Part shown: positions 33,497 through 44,642 of the stretch, in pieces
Layout of the letters: each line of letters begins with the position of its first letter
Numbering within the stretch: position 1 is the first letter of the stretch
Origin: Wurfbainia villosa
Lineage: Eukaryota; Streptophyta; Magnoliopsida; Zingiberales; Zingiberaceae
Reading direction: 5' to 3'
DNA length: 64,000 nucleotides
Assembly: GCA_025175895.1 (NCBI GenBank)
Contig: CM046004.1
Location: forward strand, 15,115,011-15,179,010
Program-made: the position numbers and the translations under genes
The notes under the pieces: model-generated
Told to the model about the DNA's origin: nothing
Databases searched by the model: none
What the model saw: only the letters and a program-made list of their open reading frames with translations

Positions 33497-33704
33497 TGTT
33501 TTATGAAATATGAATAAATAAATGATCTTTTTGAAAGAATGAAAGAGGAATAATTTTATTCCTTTCGTTTTTCTCAATTTATATCTATAAAATTATATAA
33601 AGATGTATATTTATATATATTTGTGAATGAAACGATATTATTATTTTATGATAACGTATAGGTTATTAATGGACATCCAATAACATATATTATTTATAAT
33701 AATT
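33497..33704 (-). repeat. Copia-A 5' LTR, truncated
   Basis: It matches 27796-28001. Similarity stops at about 33704, where unrelated AT-rich sequence begins, so the first 120 or so bases (promoter side) are gone. Confidence 0.75.
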
Positions 33705-34963
33705 TTACCTCTTTAATTTCTTATATATTTTAAAAATATTTTATATTTTAGAATAATCAAAATATACCTATAATATTTTTGAATTATTGTTCCAATCATT
33801 ATCATTAGTAATGATGTATAAAAATATGTCACTTATCGATTATTTGAAGATCAACGAGTGAAAAATTAAATGAATTAAGGGTAATTTTATATTTTTGAAA
33901 CTAACAAAAGCGCTTTGCAAAAAAAACTATACTTTCAATTGGAAGTTTCCAATCTGATACTACTATTTCAAGAAATTATTTCATACGGTCGAGTAAAATA
34001 TTTAATGGCATCCTATGTTATACAGTATTTTTTTATGGAGAGATAAAAAACAATTTGTCCTCTATTCTATTTTTTGACTTTTTTTTTTAAATATTGGGCA
34101 TATTAAAAGTTTCACTTAATTAAAATTTATATGTTGTCTTTCCATACCACTAACTTCAATGATGTCATTATTATTTAAGTTATCAAATGACTAATCGATT
34201 AAAAATGATATTAATCGATTGGTCAATCGGTTGCAAGTGACTCGAAAACCTAAAAGCAATATTTAGAAGTGCACAAGTGTCGAACTAGTATAAATATAAG
34301 GCCTTTGATCACTTTTCACTAATGCTAATACATATTATCAATGGATTTCAATTTATTTTCAATCGATTCAATTAGGAGTCACCAAATAATTTTAATAAAA
34401 AATATTTTGTAATTTATATAAGGATACACATAAAATAATTAAATTTTCAAAAAGTACATTATGAATTTAAAATTCTCGAAAGATGCATTTTATTTTTATA
34501 TTATCCATATGTCAAAATTATTTTTTTTTCTTCTATTTCTACTCCGTTTACAAACAATTATTTCTCTCTTTTTTTCTTAAATTAAATTAAAATATTCTCT
34601 CTTCTTTGCATGCATATAACAATCACTTTCATATTAATTTTCAAAAATTAATATCACGATTTAATTACACTAATATTGGTGGTATTGATTTTTAAAAATC
34701 AACACCACATTAATATTGATTTCTAAAAATCAACATCATACATATGTATCAATTATCAAGCCATGAACTTTGAAAATTTTCTTATGTAATGATTTTGAGT
34801 TGATATTTTTTAGCACATCAACTCTAAGGCATTTCAGAAACTTATAGCACTTAGAATCTATCCGATCGAATTACTCTTTAAGTCCATTAATAAATTTTGA
34901 AAAAAAACCTCTTGATAGATTTAAAAAGATTTTAAATATTATTTTTTAACTTGAACTGGGTTA
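33705..34963. other. AT-rich intergenic DNA
   Basis: No coding region is recognised. 34660-34745 holds short palindromes (TGATTTTTAAAAATCA, TGATTTCTAAAAATCA) linked to ACACCAC/ACATCAT. The foldback at 43815-44195 has similar pieces. The stretch ends at the Copia-B target site. Confidence 0.5.
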
Positions 34964-34968
34964 TTATA

Positions 34969-36811
34969 TGTAGGGAATTTCTATATGTCAAATAGCATAT
35001 GCGCAACGGAAAAATTAGGATCCCTTCCTAGTGATTCTTGCGAAAGAAAACCTCGTACAAAATAAATTTCTCTAAAACCAAACCTATCTTATAGGAGAGG
35101 ATTACCTTTGTTGCGTGCCCTTGTTAATCCCGTTTTTCCTTTTGATTTGTTGGATCTTTAGCACGTTCAAATGTCCGTGCCTCTATACGTATCCACACGA
35201 GCAAGCTCTTGTCTCACAAAAGAAAAACTAGAAGGGCTCTCCTTTACTTCTTGCTAGAGAAGTCCCTAAAGGAGAGGAAGCTAGGGAAAAAGAGAAGGGA
35301 AGAAGAAGACTACTCTTCTTGCTAGCCTACACTCACAAAACCACACAACCAAAGCTTCCACCAAGCTCTCAAGCTCTCACACAACCACAATCCCCCTTTG
35401 GCCGGCCACTCCATGGAGTCTTTTATAGGGTTGGAAAAACCCTTTCACCTCCTACCATTCAATGCAATCCATTGCATTGAGACACCTTGTTTGGCCGGCC
35501 ACTTTAAGGAGACAAAAAACCACTTTGTCTCCTTCCACCTTATCTAGCTTAGGTGGCATGATTATGTGGCATGCTTGTGTGGCATTCATGCATGTTGAAT
35601 TAATCTTATTAATTCAATAAACCCACCTTATCTAGCTTAGGTGGCATGCTTATGTGGCATGCTTGTGTGACATTCATGCATGTTGAATTAATCTTATTAA
35701 TTCAATAAGCTTATGTTATCATATTGAATTAATCTCATTAAATCAATAAGCTAAAATTCTCATTAAGCTTAAAGTCCAAAAACCATTTTGTACTTAAGCT
35801 TATTCCCAAATTATTCTAGTCAAACTAGAATGCACTAATTCTTCTAATCATCATGCTCTTTGTGTGTGACCCTATAGGCTCTCATAACGTTGGCAGTGGA
35901 TCTAAACTCTTTTAGATACACAAGCAATGAGCGGCATCTAGCAATACATCATTGCTACCCAAGTTACGAAATAAGTCAAGATCCGACTAACCTTTTCGTG
36001 ACTACTATAATGTATGACCGTGTCCTTCTATCCTTGATATCAGATTGACCAATGAGGCATAGACCATGTCATCCTCGATCAATCTATGTGTTTCTTGATC
36101 CCTGAGTAAACTAACTCAAACAAATGAGCTCAATATCTCATATTGACTCATTCGAGCATGGCCATGCGTTTTAGTAGTTCTACTCAATCAAGGGGCCACC
36201 GATATCACTCGTCATATGAGAGGGATAGATCCCATCTACATCACTCACATCCCTCCGCATAATTTGTTATATACCCAGTAATCGCCTTTATGGTCCACCC
36301 TGTTACGGGTGACGTTTGACGATACCAAAGTACATAATTCCTTATGTAGGAGCGTAGTGACTTCGTGTTGAGGACTATTCATACCAATAGTCACATGAGA
36401 AAGTTTTATGACACTCATATAACGATCCATGAAACTTTCTCATGGCGGGTCAGTTCAGTATATATTCTCTAATATATACCCATGTGTCAACTTGATATCA
36501 TATATCCATGACTTGTGAGATCAAGTCATCAATCGACCTACATGCTAGTCTTTATGTATTAATATTGCCCTTGCATATTAATACTTGACTAGGAACATTT
36601 AGGAAAGTGTTCTCTACAGCCTCTCATAATCAATTCTGCCAATTGATGTGCTGTAGATAAGAACCTACTTTTCTAGGGCATTATTATATTTAATTTTAGC
36701 TGGCACAAGCAAGATGTAAATATAATAACCAATCCTTTGCCTTTATTGAATATGATACAAAATGTTCCCTTTTCAACCATCACATGATTGGCTCTAGGGC
36801 TATAACTAATA
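34969..36811 (-). repeat. Copia-B 3' LTR (1,843 bp)
   Basis: It matches 41937-43809. It includes an 86-bp direct duplication (35535-35710, CCACCTTATCTAGCTTAGGT at each start). The inner end has mutated from CTAACA to CTAATA. The other LTR carries an extra unit (ATATTGAATTAATCTCATTA, about 42710) that is absent here. Confidence 0.92.
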
Positions 36812-37375
36812 ATCTCCCACTAGCACTAGTACCAATCACTATGATATCTAATACCTAGTGACCTAGTGTGACCATCATGCTTCCTCGTACAAAGCCGTCA
36901 ATGGATCTGCGATGTTAGCTTCGCTTGCATAGATATCCTCACATCTCCTCTATCGATGATCTCTCGAATGAGATGGAAGCGCCGCAGATATGTGTTTGGT
37001 CCTGATGTGATCGAGGTTCCTTAGCTCGCAATAGCCCCCATTGTTGTCACAATAGAGGTCTATTGGATAATGCTAGGAACTACCCCAAGTTCATGATGAA
37101 CTTGCGGAGCCAAACCTCCTTTCTTTGCATCGCATCGACGCAGCAATATATACTCCATTGTAGAATCGAGAATCGCTGTCCCGAACTCTTCCACTCACGG
37201 CTCCACCATTCGTGCAAAACACGCACTCGATTGCGATCTATAGTCATCCTTATGCTGTTTGGAAGCTTGCATCACCGTAACCCTTACTGATTAGCTCCTC
37301 ATTGCCTCCAAATATCGGAAATATTCTTTCGTTCTTCGTAAGTATTTAAGAATATTTTTGGCTATCCGATGACTT
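36812..37375 (-). pseudogene. Copia-B purine tract and 3' end of pol, decayed
   Basis: The purine tract GCTAGTGGGAGATTA (minus strand) abuts the LTR. The rest should encode RNase H, but I could not read a continuous RNase H frame. It is presumably broken by indels. Confidence 0.55.
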
Positions 37376-38344
37376 TCACAGATCCGACTGGTATCTACTC
37401 GTCATGCTCAAAGCATACGAGACGTCAGGACGAGTACAAAGCATGGCGTACATGATAGACCCTATGGCAGACGCATAAGGGATCTTATCCATGCGATCTC
37501 TCTCCTCCTTAGAAGAGGGACATTGAGTCTTCGAAAGACTCACACCATGCGATAAAGGCAGAAATCCTTTCTTGGAATTTTGCATAGCAAAACGATCTAG
37601 CACTTTATCAATGTATGTACTCTGACTTAGGCCAAGTAATCTTTTAGATCTATCTCTATAGATCTTGATGCCTAGAATATAGGCAGCTTCACCTAAGTCT
37701 TTCATCGAGAAACAATTCCCTAACCACATCTTCACAGACTGGAGTGAGGGAATATCATTTCCGATGATAAGTATGTCATCTACATACAAGACAAGAAATA
37801 CAACTGTGCTCCCACTATTTCTCTTGTAGACACAAGGTTCATCTTCATTCTTGATGAAACCAAACTCCTTGATTGCATCATCGAATCGAAGATTCCAAAG
37901 GGAGAGGCTTGCTTTAGTCCATAAATGGACCTTTGCGGTTTGCATACCTTTCGAGGATGCTTTGGATCTTCAAAACCCTCGGGTTATGTCATGTACACAT
38001 CCTCGAGTAGCTTTCCATTGAGCGGTTTTGACATCCATCCGCCAGATTACATAATCGGGGTAGGCTGCAATAGCAAGTATGATCCGAATGGATTTAAGCA
38101 TCACAACTGGTGAAAAGGTTTCATCATAGTCAATACCATGAATTTGTTTGAATCCTTTAGCCACCAATCTACCTTTAGAGGTATGCTTATTACCATCCAT
38201 GTCAGTCTTTACTTTAAAGACCCACTTACACCCAATGGGTTTTACCCCTTCAGGTGGATCAACCAAAGTCCATACTTGGTTAGTGTACATGGATTCCATT
38301 TGATCTCATGGCCTCTAGCCATTTCTAATCTGGGCTCTTCATAG
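37376..38344 (-). pseudogene. Copia-B reverse transcriptase
   Basis: 38299-37970 encodes the copia RT start (NQVWTLVDPPEGVKPIGCKW, KGRLVAKGFKQ, YDETFSPV). 37945-37376 encodes the second half with the catalytic VLYVDDILIIGND and DLGEAAYILGIKIYRDRS, then GSIMYAMLCTRPDVSYAL. Between the two is a deletion/frameshift after MDVKTA. The YVDD motif is intact. Confidence 0.9.
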
Positions 38345-38769
38345 CTTCTTGATAGGATGTAGGCTCGCCAAGATCGACAAGCAATACCTCACCGTTGTCA
38401 CCAAGAGAAAAGAATATCTCTCGGGTTGACGACGGATCCTATCAGATCTACAAAGAGGTTGGTCTACTTGAGCAGTGTTTGCTCCACAACTCTTTGGGCA
38501 ACAATTTCCTCATCCACAACACTTTGTGGTTCCTTCATTTTCCATCGAAGCCTTAGTGTTATCGTCATCTTGAACTTCTTCAAGATGAATTTTACTCCCT
38601 AGTTTTTCTAGAAATAAATTCTCTTTCTAGAAAGACGATTTGCAACAAACACCTTGCCAAGTGTGGGATTGTAAAAGTAATATCCCTTAGTTTCCTTGGG
38701 ATATCCTACAAAATAACACTTATCGATTTGGGTCCTAGTTTATCTGAGACTTGACGTCTTACATAAGCT

Positions 38770-39230
38770 TCACAACCCTAAATCTTTATAAAAGATATTT
38801 TGGGACTCTTCCCAGTCCATATCGTATATGGTGTCTTTTTCTACGGCTTTTGATGGGACGCGATTAAGTGTAGCGGTGTCTCTAGAGCTAGTCCCCAAAA
38901 GGAAGTAGGTAGATCGATCTGGCTCATCATTGATCGTACCATATCTAATAAGTACGATTTCTCCTCTCGATACACCATTCCATTTGTGGTGTTCCGGTGG
39001 AGTGAGTTGGGATATTATCCCACACTCAGCCAGGTGATCACGAAACTCTTGACTAAGGTATTCACCACCTCGATCTGATCGAAGTAGCTTAATACGCTTA
39101 CCAAGTTGGTTTTGTACTTCATTCTTGAATGCTTTGAACTTTTCAAAGGATTCTGACTTATGTCTCATCAAATATAAGTAGCCGAATCTACTCATATCAT
39201 CAGTGAAAAGTATTTATAGCCTCCTCTGGC
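38770..39230 (-). pseudogene. Copia-B integrase core, frameshifted
   Basis: Frame 39195-38770 includes IKLLRSDRGGEYLSQEF (second catalytic Asp), GIISQLTPPEHHKWNGVS, then shifts frame before the helix that carries the catalytic Glu. The first Asp region lies just upstream, across a frame break at about 39225. Confidence 0.8.
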
Positions 39231-39850
39231 TTAGACCTTGACAGGGCCACATACATCAGTATGTATGAGTCCTAACAAGTCCGTCGCTCTCTCGCCATGT
39301 CCACTAAATGGAGTTTTAGTCATCTTTCCTAAAAGACAAGATTCGCATACCTCATATGATTCAAAATAAAATGAGTCCAATAATCGATCTTTATGGAGTT
39401 GGGATATGCGTTTTTCATTTATGTGACCTAGGCGACAGTGCCAGAGATATGTTTGGTTCAAATCATTCGATTTGAACCGTTTGGTATTTACGTTATATAT
39501 TGGGTTTTCTAAATCTAGAACATAGAGACCATTCATAAGTGGTGCATTACAATAGAACATTTCATTCAAATAAATGGAACAACATTTGTCCTTTATTATA
39601 AAAGAAAAGTTTTTCTTGTCTAAACAAGATACAGAAATTATGTTCTTTGTCAATGCAGGTACATATAAGCACTCCTCTAGTTCTAAGATAAGCCCAGTGG
39701 GCAAAGACAAGGAATATGTTCCTACAGCTACAACTTTTGCACAATTGCCTACTCGTAGGTCCACTTAGCCTTTGCCATTAGTCTACTATTTCTCGGTCCA
39801 CGCACATTAGTACAAATGTGAGATGCACATCCGTATCTAATACCCATGTA
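39231..39850 (-). pseudogene. Copia-B protease and pre-integrase region
   Basis: 39764-39231 encodes a segment ending in LLGKMTKTPFSGHGERATD and HTDVCGPVKV, with YLWHCRLGHINEKRI, the pre-integrase zinc-binding motif. Upstream, near 39850-39825, WVLDT is followed by a disrupted protease active site. Expected protease residues after DT are lost by small indels. Confidence 0.8.
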
Positions 39851-39965
39851 GAAGAAATAGATAGATTAACTTCTATAACGTGTATACACGAGGCGCGAAG
39901 TCCCACTTCTTTTATTCTTTACTTCCTCAAGGTAGACTTTGTAGTTCCGCTTCCAAAGGTCGATC

Positions 39966-40722
39966 TCACGCATAATGGAAGCGATCCCCTTCCTTAGGTA
40001 CTTTACCTTTACCCTTTGAAGTGGATGAATTGGCCTTGCCTTTGGCTTGGGTCTTACCCTTGCCTTTGCGCTTACCTTTGCCCTTCTTGACCATTAGTAC
40101 GTTACTAACTTTCTTTTTGAGATTCGGTTCAACAGTTCTTAACATGCTGAGAATCTCAGGCAAAGGTTTATCAATTTCATTCATGTTATAATTCATGACG
40201 AATTGATTATATGCTTTCCGGCAACGATTGCAGGATAACATCGGTTGCCAATTCTTGGCTCAGTGGAAAACCTAGTCTTTCAAGGTTCTCAACGTACCCA
40301 ATCATTTTAAGTACGTGAGTTCCTACAGGTGTTCCTTCTTGCATCTTGCATGCAAAAAGAGCCTTAGACACTTCAAAACGCTCGTGCCTGGCTTGTCCTT
40401 GATATAGTTGTTTCAAATGCTCAACCATATCATAGGCATCCATGTTCTCATGTTGCTTCTGAAGCTCAGAGTTCATGGTTGCAAGCATAAGGCATGACAC
40501 ATCTAATGCGTCATCTTGATGCTTCTTATAAGCATCTTTTTCAGCACGAGTGGCCGCAGGGGCAGGTATTTCAGGGGTAGACTTCTCTAGGACATACAGT
40601 TTGCGTTCTTGCTTGAGGATAATCCTCAAGTTCCTATACCAGTCAAGAAAGTTCGCTCCATTGAGTTTGTCCTTCTCAAGGACAGATCGCAAGTTGAGGG
40701 GGTGTGTCGTGTTAGATGACAT
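39966..40722 (-). pseudogene. Copia-B gag, one frameshift
   Basis: It starts MSSNTTHPLNLRSVLEKDKL, then LNGANFLDWYRNLRIILKQ, a copia gag start. A single extra base near 40210 shifts the frame from VILQSLPES to YNQFVMNYNM. The second part is Lys/Gly-rich (KGKGKRKGKGKTQAKGK) and ends just before the expected zinc knuckle, which is broken (FHYA, stop). Gag forms the virus-like particle. Confidence 0.88.
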
Positions 40723-41922
40723 GGTGATCTACAACAATAAAATGCAAAATTAAGTATCATACCTAAGTCATTTAATTAGGCCTTTAATTAAATGAGGCTC
40801 CCACTAAATTCTCATAGCTTTGATATGAGCTAATCATTGATGTAGGCAAACACTTTTCGCTTACATCATTAGCTACTATTTAGCTATAAATTTATATGGG
40901 ATAAAGATCCACATCATAATTCGTCTTGAGTTAGCTTTGGCTAATCGCCCAAGACGTAGTATGATTAGGTAGGCAATCTTTTGCCAATTACATCTGATGT
41001 AACTCTTTAATAGCTTTGGTTAAGTTTAGATTAGTTTAGTGTTTATTCCTAAACCAGCTTCCAGGCTGTGGCGAGGCACAGGGGCCTTCTTGGATATCGG
41101 AGCAACGACCACTTCTAAGACAAAGCTGATGTTCGGAAATCACATAAAACTAATTTTAAAACTTATGCTCAAAGCTAATATATGCCTCTACTTTCTTAAC
41201 TAATTAAGAAAAACTTAATTAAGTCTTAACCAAGTTTGATAGCGGGACATCACGATTGTCCGCTCGCACTCTTCCAAGATAAAATGCATTGCTTTGCTTT
41301 GGCAAACCCAATAACAAATGATCGAGGAAGTAGTGAGTACCAAACTTTGGTAGGCATATCGTATTTGACTTATTAAGATATAAACTTAAACATGCATCAC
41401 ATACATATTAGCATACATCACATATAAGCTAAATTAACATGCATCACATACAAGTTAAACTAAGTGTGTCATGGTTATGACCCTTATTCTACAATCTTCT
41501 CAAGCCAATGAGAAGATTGATTGGTCAACCTAGGGATAGCATCTTCTCCCAAGTGATTCCTTTTGGTTGTCTTGTGTTTTTGACTTCCTCCTTGTAACAT
41601 TATCTTCCAATGGACCCCCCATCTTTGTTGTATATTACAAAAGGAGAAATACTCGAGTTACATTCGAGTCTAAAGCTAATTTTACAACAAGAATTTTAAG
41701 AGAAAGGCACGACACGCAGGCCGTATTAAGAATTACAACACACAATCACAAACTTTTTGGGACTAGGCCATAACCATGCACCATGTCATTTTAACTTTTA
41801 AAAGACATTGGATATTTTATTATGTTTGAAAATTTGCTAATGCAATTATCAACTCATAATAAAATTTATCCTACTTCTATATCATATATAAAATAGAAAA
41901 ACTATTTTATACGATCTTTCAA
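40723..41922. other. Copia-B 5' leader
   Basis: Untranslated region between the PBS and gag, about 1.2 kb, AT-rich. It contains several variants of TAAACTTAA-like and ACATACAT-like runs near 41380-41460. No coding signal. The 68-codon frame at 41567-41773 is not supported. Confidence 0.6.
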
Positions 41923-41936
41923 GTGGCTCGATACCA
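41923..41936 (-). other. Copia-B primer binding site
   Basis: Minus-strand TGGTATCGAGCCAC adjoins the LTR end. It matches the initiator-Met tRNA complement TGGTATCAGAGCCA with one base missing. Confidence 0.85.
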
Positions 41937-43809
41937 GTAGGGAATTTCTATATGCCAAATAGCATATGCTTAACGGAAAATAGGATCCCTTCCAAGTGAT
42001 CCATGCGAAAGCAAACTCGTATAAAATAAATTTCTCTAAACCAAACCTATCTTATAGGAGAGGATTACCTTTGTTGCGTGCCCTTGTTAATCCCGTTTTT
42101 CCTTTCGGTTTGTTGGATCTTTAGCACGTTCAAGTGTCCGTGCCTCTATACGTATCCACACGAGCACGCTCTTGTCTCACAAAAGAAAAACTAGAAGGGC
42201 TCTCCTTTACTTCTTGCTAGAGAAGTCCCTAAAGGAGAGGAAGCTAGGGCAAAAGAGAAGGGAAGAAGAAGACTACTCTTCTTGCTAGCCTACACTCACA
42301 AAACCACACAACCAAAGCTTCCACCACGCTCTCAAGCTCTCACACAACCACAATCCCCTTTGGCGGCCACTCCATGGAGTCTTTTATAGGGTTGGAAAAC
42401 CCTTTCACCTCCTACCATTCAATGCAATCCATTGCATTGAGACACCTTGTTTGGTCGGCCACTTTAAGGAGACAAAACCACTTTGTCTCCTTCCACCTTA
42501 TCTAGCTTAGGTGGCATGATTATGTGGCATGCTTGTGTGGCATTCATGCATGTTGAATTAATCTTATTAATTCAATAAGCCCACCTTATCTAGCTTAGGT
42601 GGCATGCTTATGTGGCATGCTTGTGTGGCATTCATGCATGTTGAATTAATCTTATTAATTCAATAAGCTTATGTTATCATATTGAATTAATCTCATTAAA
42701 TCAATAAGGTAACATATTGAATTAATCTCATTAAATCAATAAGCTAAAATTCTCATTAAGCTTAAAGTCCAAAAACCATTTTGTACTTAAGCTTATTCCC
42801 AAATTATTCTAGTCAAACTAGAATGCACTAATTCTTCTAATCATCATGCTCTTTGTGTGTGACCCTATAGGCTCTCATAACGTTGGCAGTGGATCTAAAC
42901 TCTTTTAGATACACAAGCAATGAGCGACATCTAGCAATACATCATTGCTACCCAAGTTACGAAATAAGTCAAGATCCGACTAACCTTTCCGTGACTACTA
43001 TAATGTATGACCATGTCCTTCTATCCTTGATATCAGATTGACCAATGAGGCATAGACCGTGTCATCCTCGATCAATCTATGTGTTTCTTGATCCCTGAGT
43101 AAACTAACTCAAACAAATGAGCTCAATATCTCATATTGACTCATTCGAGCATGGCCATGCGTTTTAGTAGTTCTACTCAATCAAGGGGCCCACCGATATC
43201 ACTCTCGTCATATGAGAGGGATAGATCTCATCTATATCACTCACATCCCTCCGCATAATTTGTTATATACCCAGTAATCGCCTTTATGGTCCACCCTGTT
43301 ACGGGTGACGTTTGACGATACCAAAGTACATAATTCCTTATGTAGGGAACCGTAGTGACTTCAGGTTCGAGGACTATTCATACCAATAGTCACATGAGAA
43401 AGTTTATGACACTCATATAATGATCCATGAAACTTTCTCATGGTGGGTCAGTTCAGTATATATTCTCTAATATATACCCATGTGTCAACTTGATATCATA
43501 TATCCATGACTTGTGAGATCAAGTCATCAATCGACCTACATGCTAGTCTTTATGTATTAATATTGCCCTTGCATATTAATACTTGACTAGGAACATTTAG
43601 GAAAGTGTTCTCTACAGCCTCTCATAATCAATTCTGCCAATTGATGTGCTGTAGATAAGAACCTACTTTTCTAGGGCATTATTATATTTAATTTTAGCTG
43701 GCACAAGCAAGATGTAAATATAATAACCAATCCTTTGCCTTTATTGAATATGATATAAAATATTCCCTTTTCAACCATCACATGATTGGCTCTAGGACTA
43801 TAACTAACA
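41937..43809 (-). repeat. Copia-B 5' LTR (1,873 bp)
   Basis: Matches 34969-36811. On the minus strand it begins TGTTAGTTATAG. It has the same internal 86-bp duplication (42490-42670) plus an extra copy of ATATTGAATTAATCTCATTA at 42680-42735. Confidence 0.92.
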
Positions 43810-43814
43810 TTATA

Positions 43815-44195
43815 GGTTTCATCTAGTAACAAATGTAGATCTGAATGAGTTTCAATTTTTTTAAAAAAAAATTATGCCTTATTTTGATATTATAATCAAA
43901 AGTTATAACATCCGAAAATAGACAATCGACACACACCCCACCATAATCATGGTGTTTATTTTTTAAAACCATCACCATGGTGGTGATGATTTTTTGAAAC
44001 CAACACCACCCTTGTGTTGATTTTTAAAAACTAACACCACACAGTAATAGTGGTTCAGAAAAATCAACACGACATCAGTGCTAGGGTGTGTTGATTGCCT
44101 ATGGTCATAACTTTTGGCTCGGGTTTCAGAACAAGGTATCATTTTTTTAAAATCGAAGTTCATTCAGAGATCTATATTTGTTATGTAACCGCTGC
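43815..44195. repeat. foldback (long imperfect inverted repeat), about 380 bp
   Basis: The left arm (43818-43941) and right arm (44083-44192) pair along blocks: TAACAAATGTAGATCT with AGATCTATATTTGTTA, ATCAAAAGTTATAAC with GTCATAACTTTTGG, and CAATCGACACACACCC with GGGTGTGTTGATTG. The loop carries more short palindromes (ACCATCACCATGGTGGTGAT). It abuts the Copia-B target duplication and the Copia-C LTR. It may be part of that LTR or an independent foldback element. Confidence 0.75.
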
Positions 44196-44201
44196 AGCGT
44201 T

Positions 44202-44225
44202 CACACGTTGCAAAGGCAACGTGTG
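44202..44225. repeat. perfect hairpin 1 (10-bp arms)
   Basis: CACACGTTGC - AAAG - GCAACGTGTG. Confidence 0.95.
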
Positions 44226-44230
44226 CACAT

Positions 44231-44265
44231 GCTGCACGAAGTGCAATTTTCACACTTCGTGCAGC
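44231..44265. repeat. perfect hairpin 2 (13-bp arms)
   Basis: GCTGCACGAAGTG (44231-44243) pairs with CACTTCGTGCAGC (44253-44265) across a 9-base AT-rich loop. Confidence 0.95.
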
Positions 44266-44274
44266 GCAACGGTG

Positions 44275-44297
44275 ACACCCCCTTTATAAGGGGGTGT
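44275..44297 (+). promoter_or_regulatory. TATA box inside perfect hairpin 3 (10-bp arms)
   Basis: ACACCCCCTT - TAT - AAGGGGGTGT. The TATA sequence TTTATAAG spans the apex. The element-internal promoter is inferred from position before the LTR end and PBS. Confidence 0.75.
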
Positions 44298-44629
44298 GCG
44301 TCCAAGAGCAATACAGAGGAGATAGACAGTGAAGTTGCCAGATGAGAGTACGCTACAGTGTAGGCGGAGTACTGTCGTGTGTGTTGAAGTTCCGTCGGAC
44401 AGATCAGAGATCGGAGAACACCAAGGCACGGCTGGATCTTGGCTCGTGGAAGAAGAAGGTCTTTCCGTTGTGATTGATCCTTAGACGGCGAGCAGAAATA
44501 TCATCCTAACAGCATCAGGATGCGAGAAGACTAAATCTCTGTGAGTTTTAATTCCAGTTGGTATTTCTTTTACTTATTTTGTTCTTTCTACTTAAATTAG
44601 TTTCGAAAAGATGCATAAATCACCAACAA

Positions 44630-44642
44630 TGGTATCATAGCA
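44630..44642 (+). other. Copia-C primer binding site
   Basis: TGGTATCATAGCA differs from TGGTATCAGAGC by one base and sits one base after the LTR end CCAACA. Confidence 0.85.

Larger units (their letters stand above)
27796..33704 (-). mobile_element. Copia-A: decayed Ty1/copia retrotransposon with one truncated LTR
   Basis: Two direct repeats (27796-28123 and 33497-33704) flank a minus-strand order typical of copia: gag, protease, integrase, reverse transcriptase, RNase H. The 3' LTR (328 bp) is complete. It starts TGTATCGAAATACATG on the minus strand after the purine tract GGGGGAGTAT. The 5' LTR copy loses similarity beyond 33704, so it is truncated and no target duplication can be tested. 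Every coding region is broken. A SINE lies within it. Confidence 0.85.
34969..43809 (-). mobile_element. Copia-B: complete Ty1/copia retrotransposon, 8.8 kb, target duplication TTATA
   Basis: The two direct LTRs are 34969-36811 and 41937-43809. On the plus strand the ends are TGTAGGG...CTAACA. The 5-bp duplication TTATA sits at 34964-34968 and 43810-43814. The minus-strand order is PBS (41936-41923), gag, protease, integrase, reverse transcriptase, purine tract (36826-36812). The LTRs look very similar, so the insertion is younger than its neighbours. The coding region still carries frameshifts and internal deletions. Confidence 0.95.
44196..44628 (+). repeat. Copia-C 5' LTR, 3' portion with promoter
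   Basis: It ends CCAACA at 44628, just before a PBS. A TATA box (TTTATAAG, 44283-44290) lies 340 bases upstream. Three perfect hairpins precede or include it (see separate entries). The start of the LTR is not defined. The foldback may belong to it. No 3' LTR is in the window. Confidence 0.65.
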
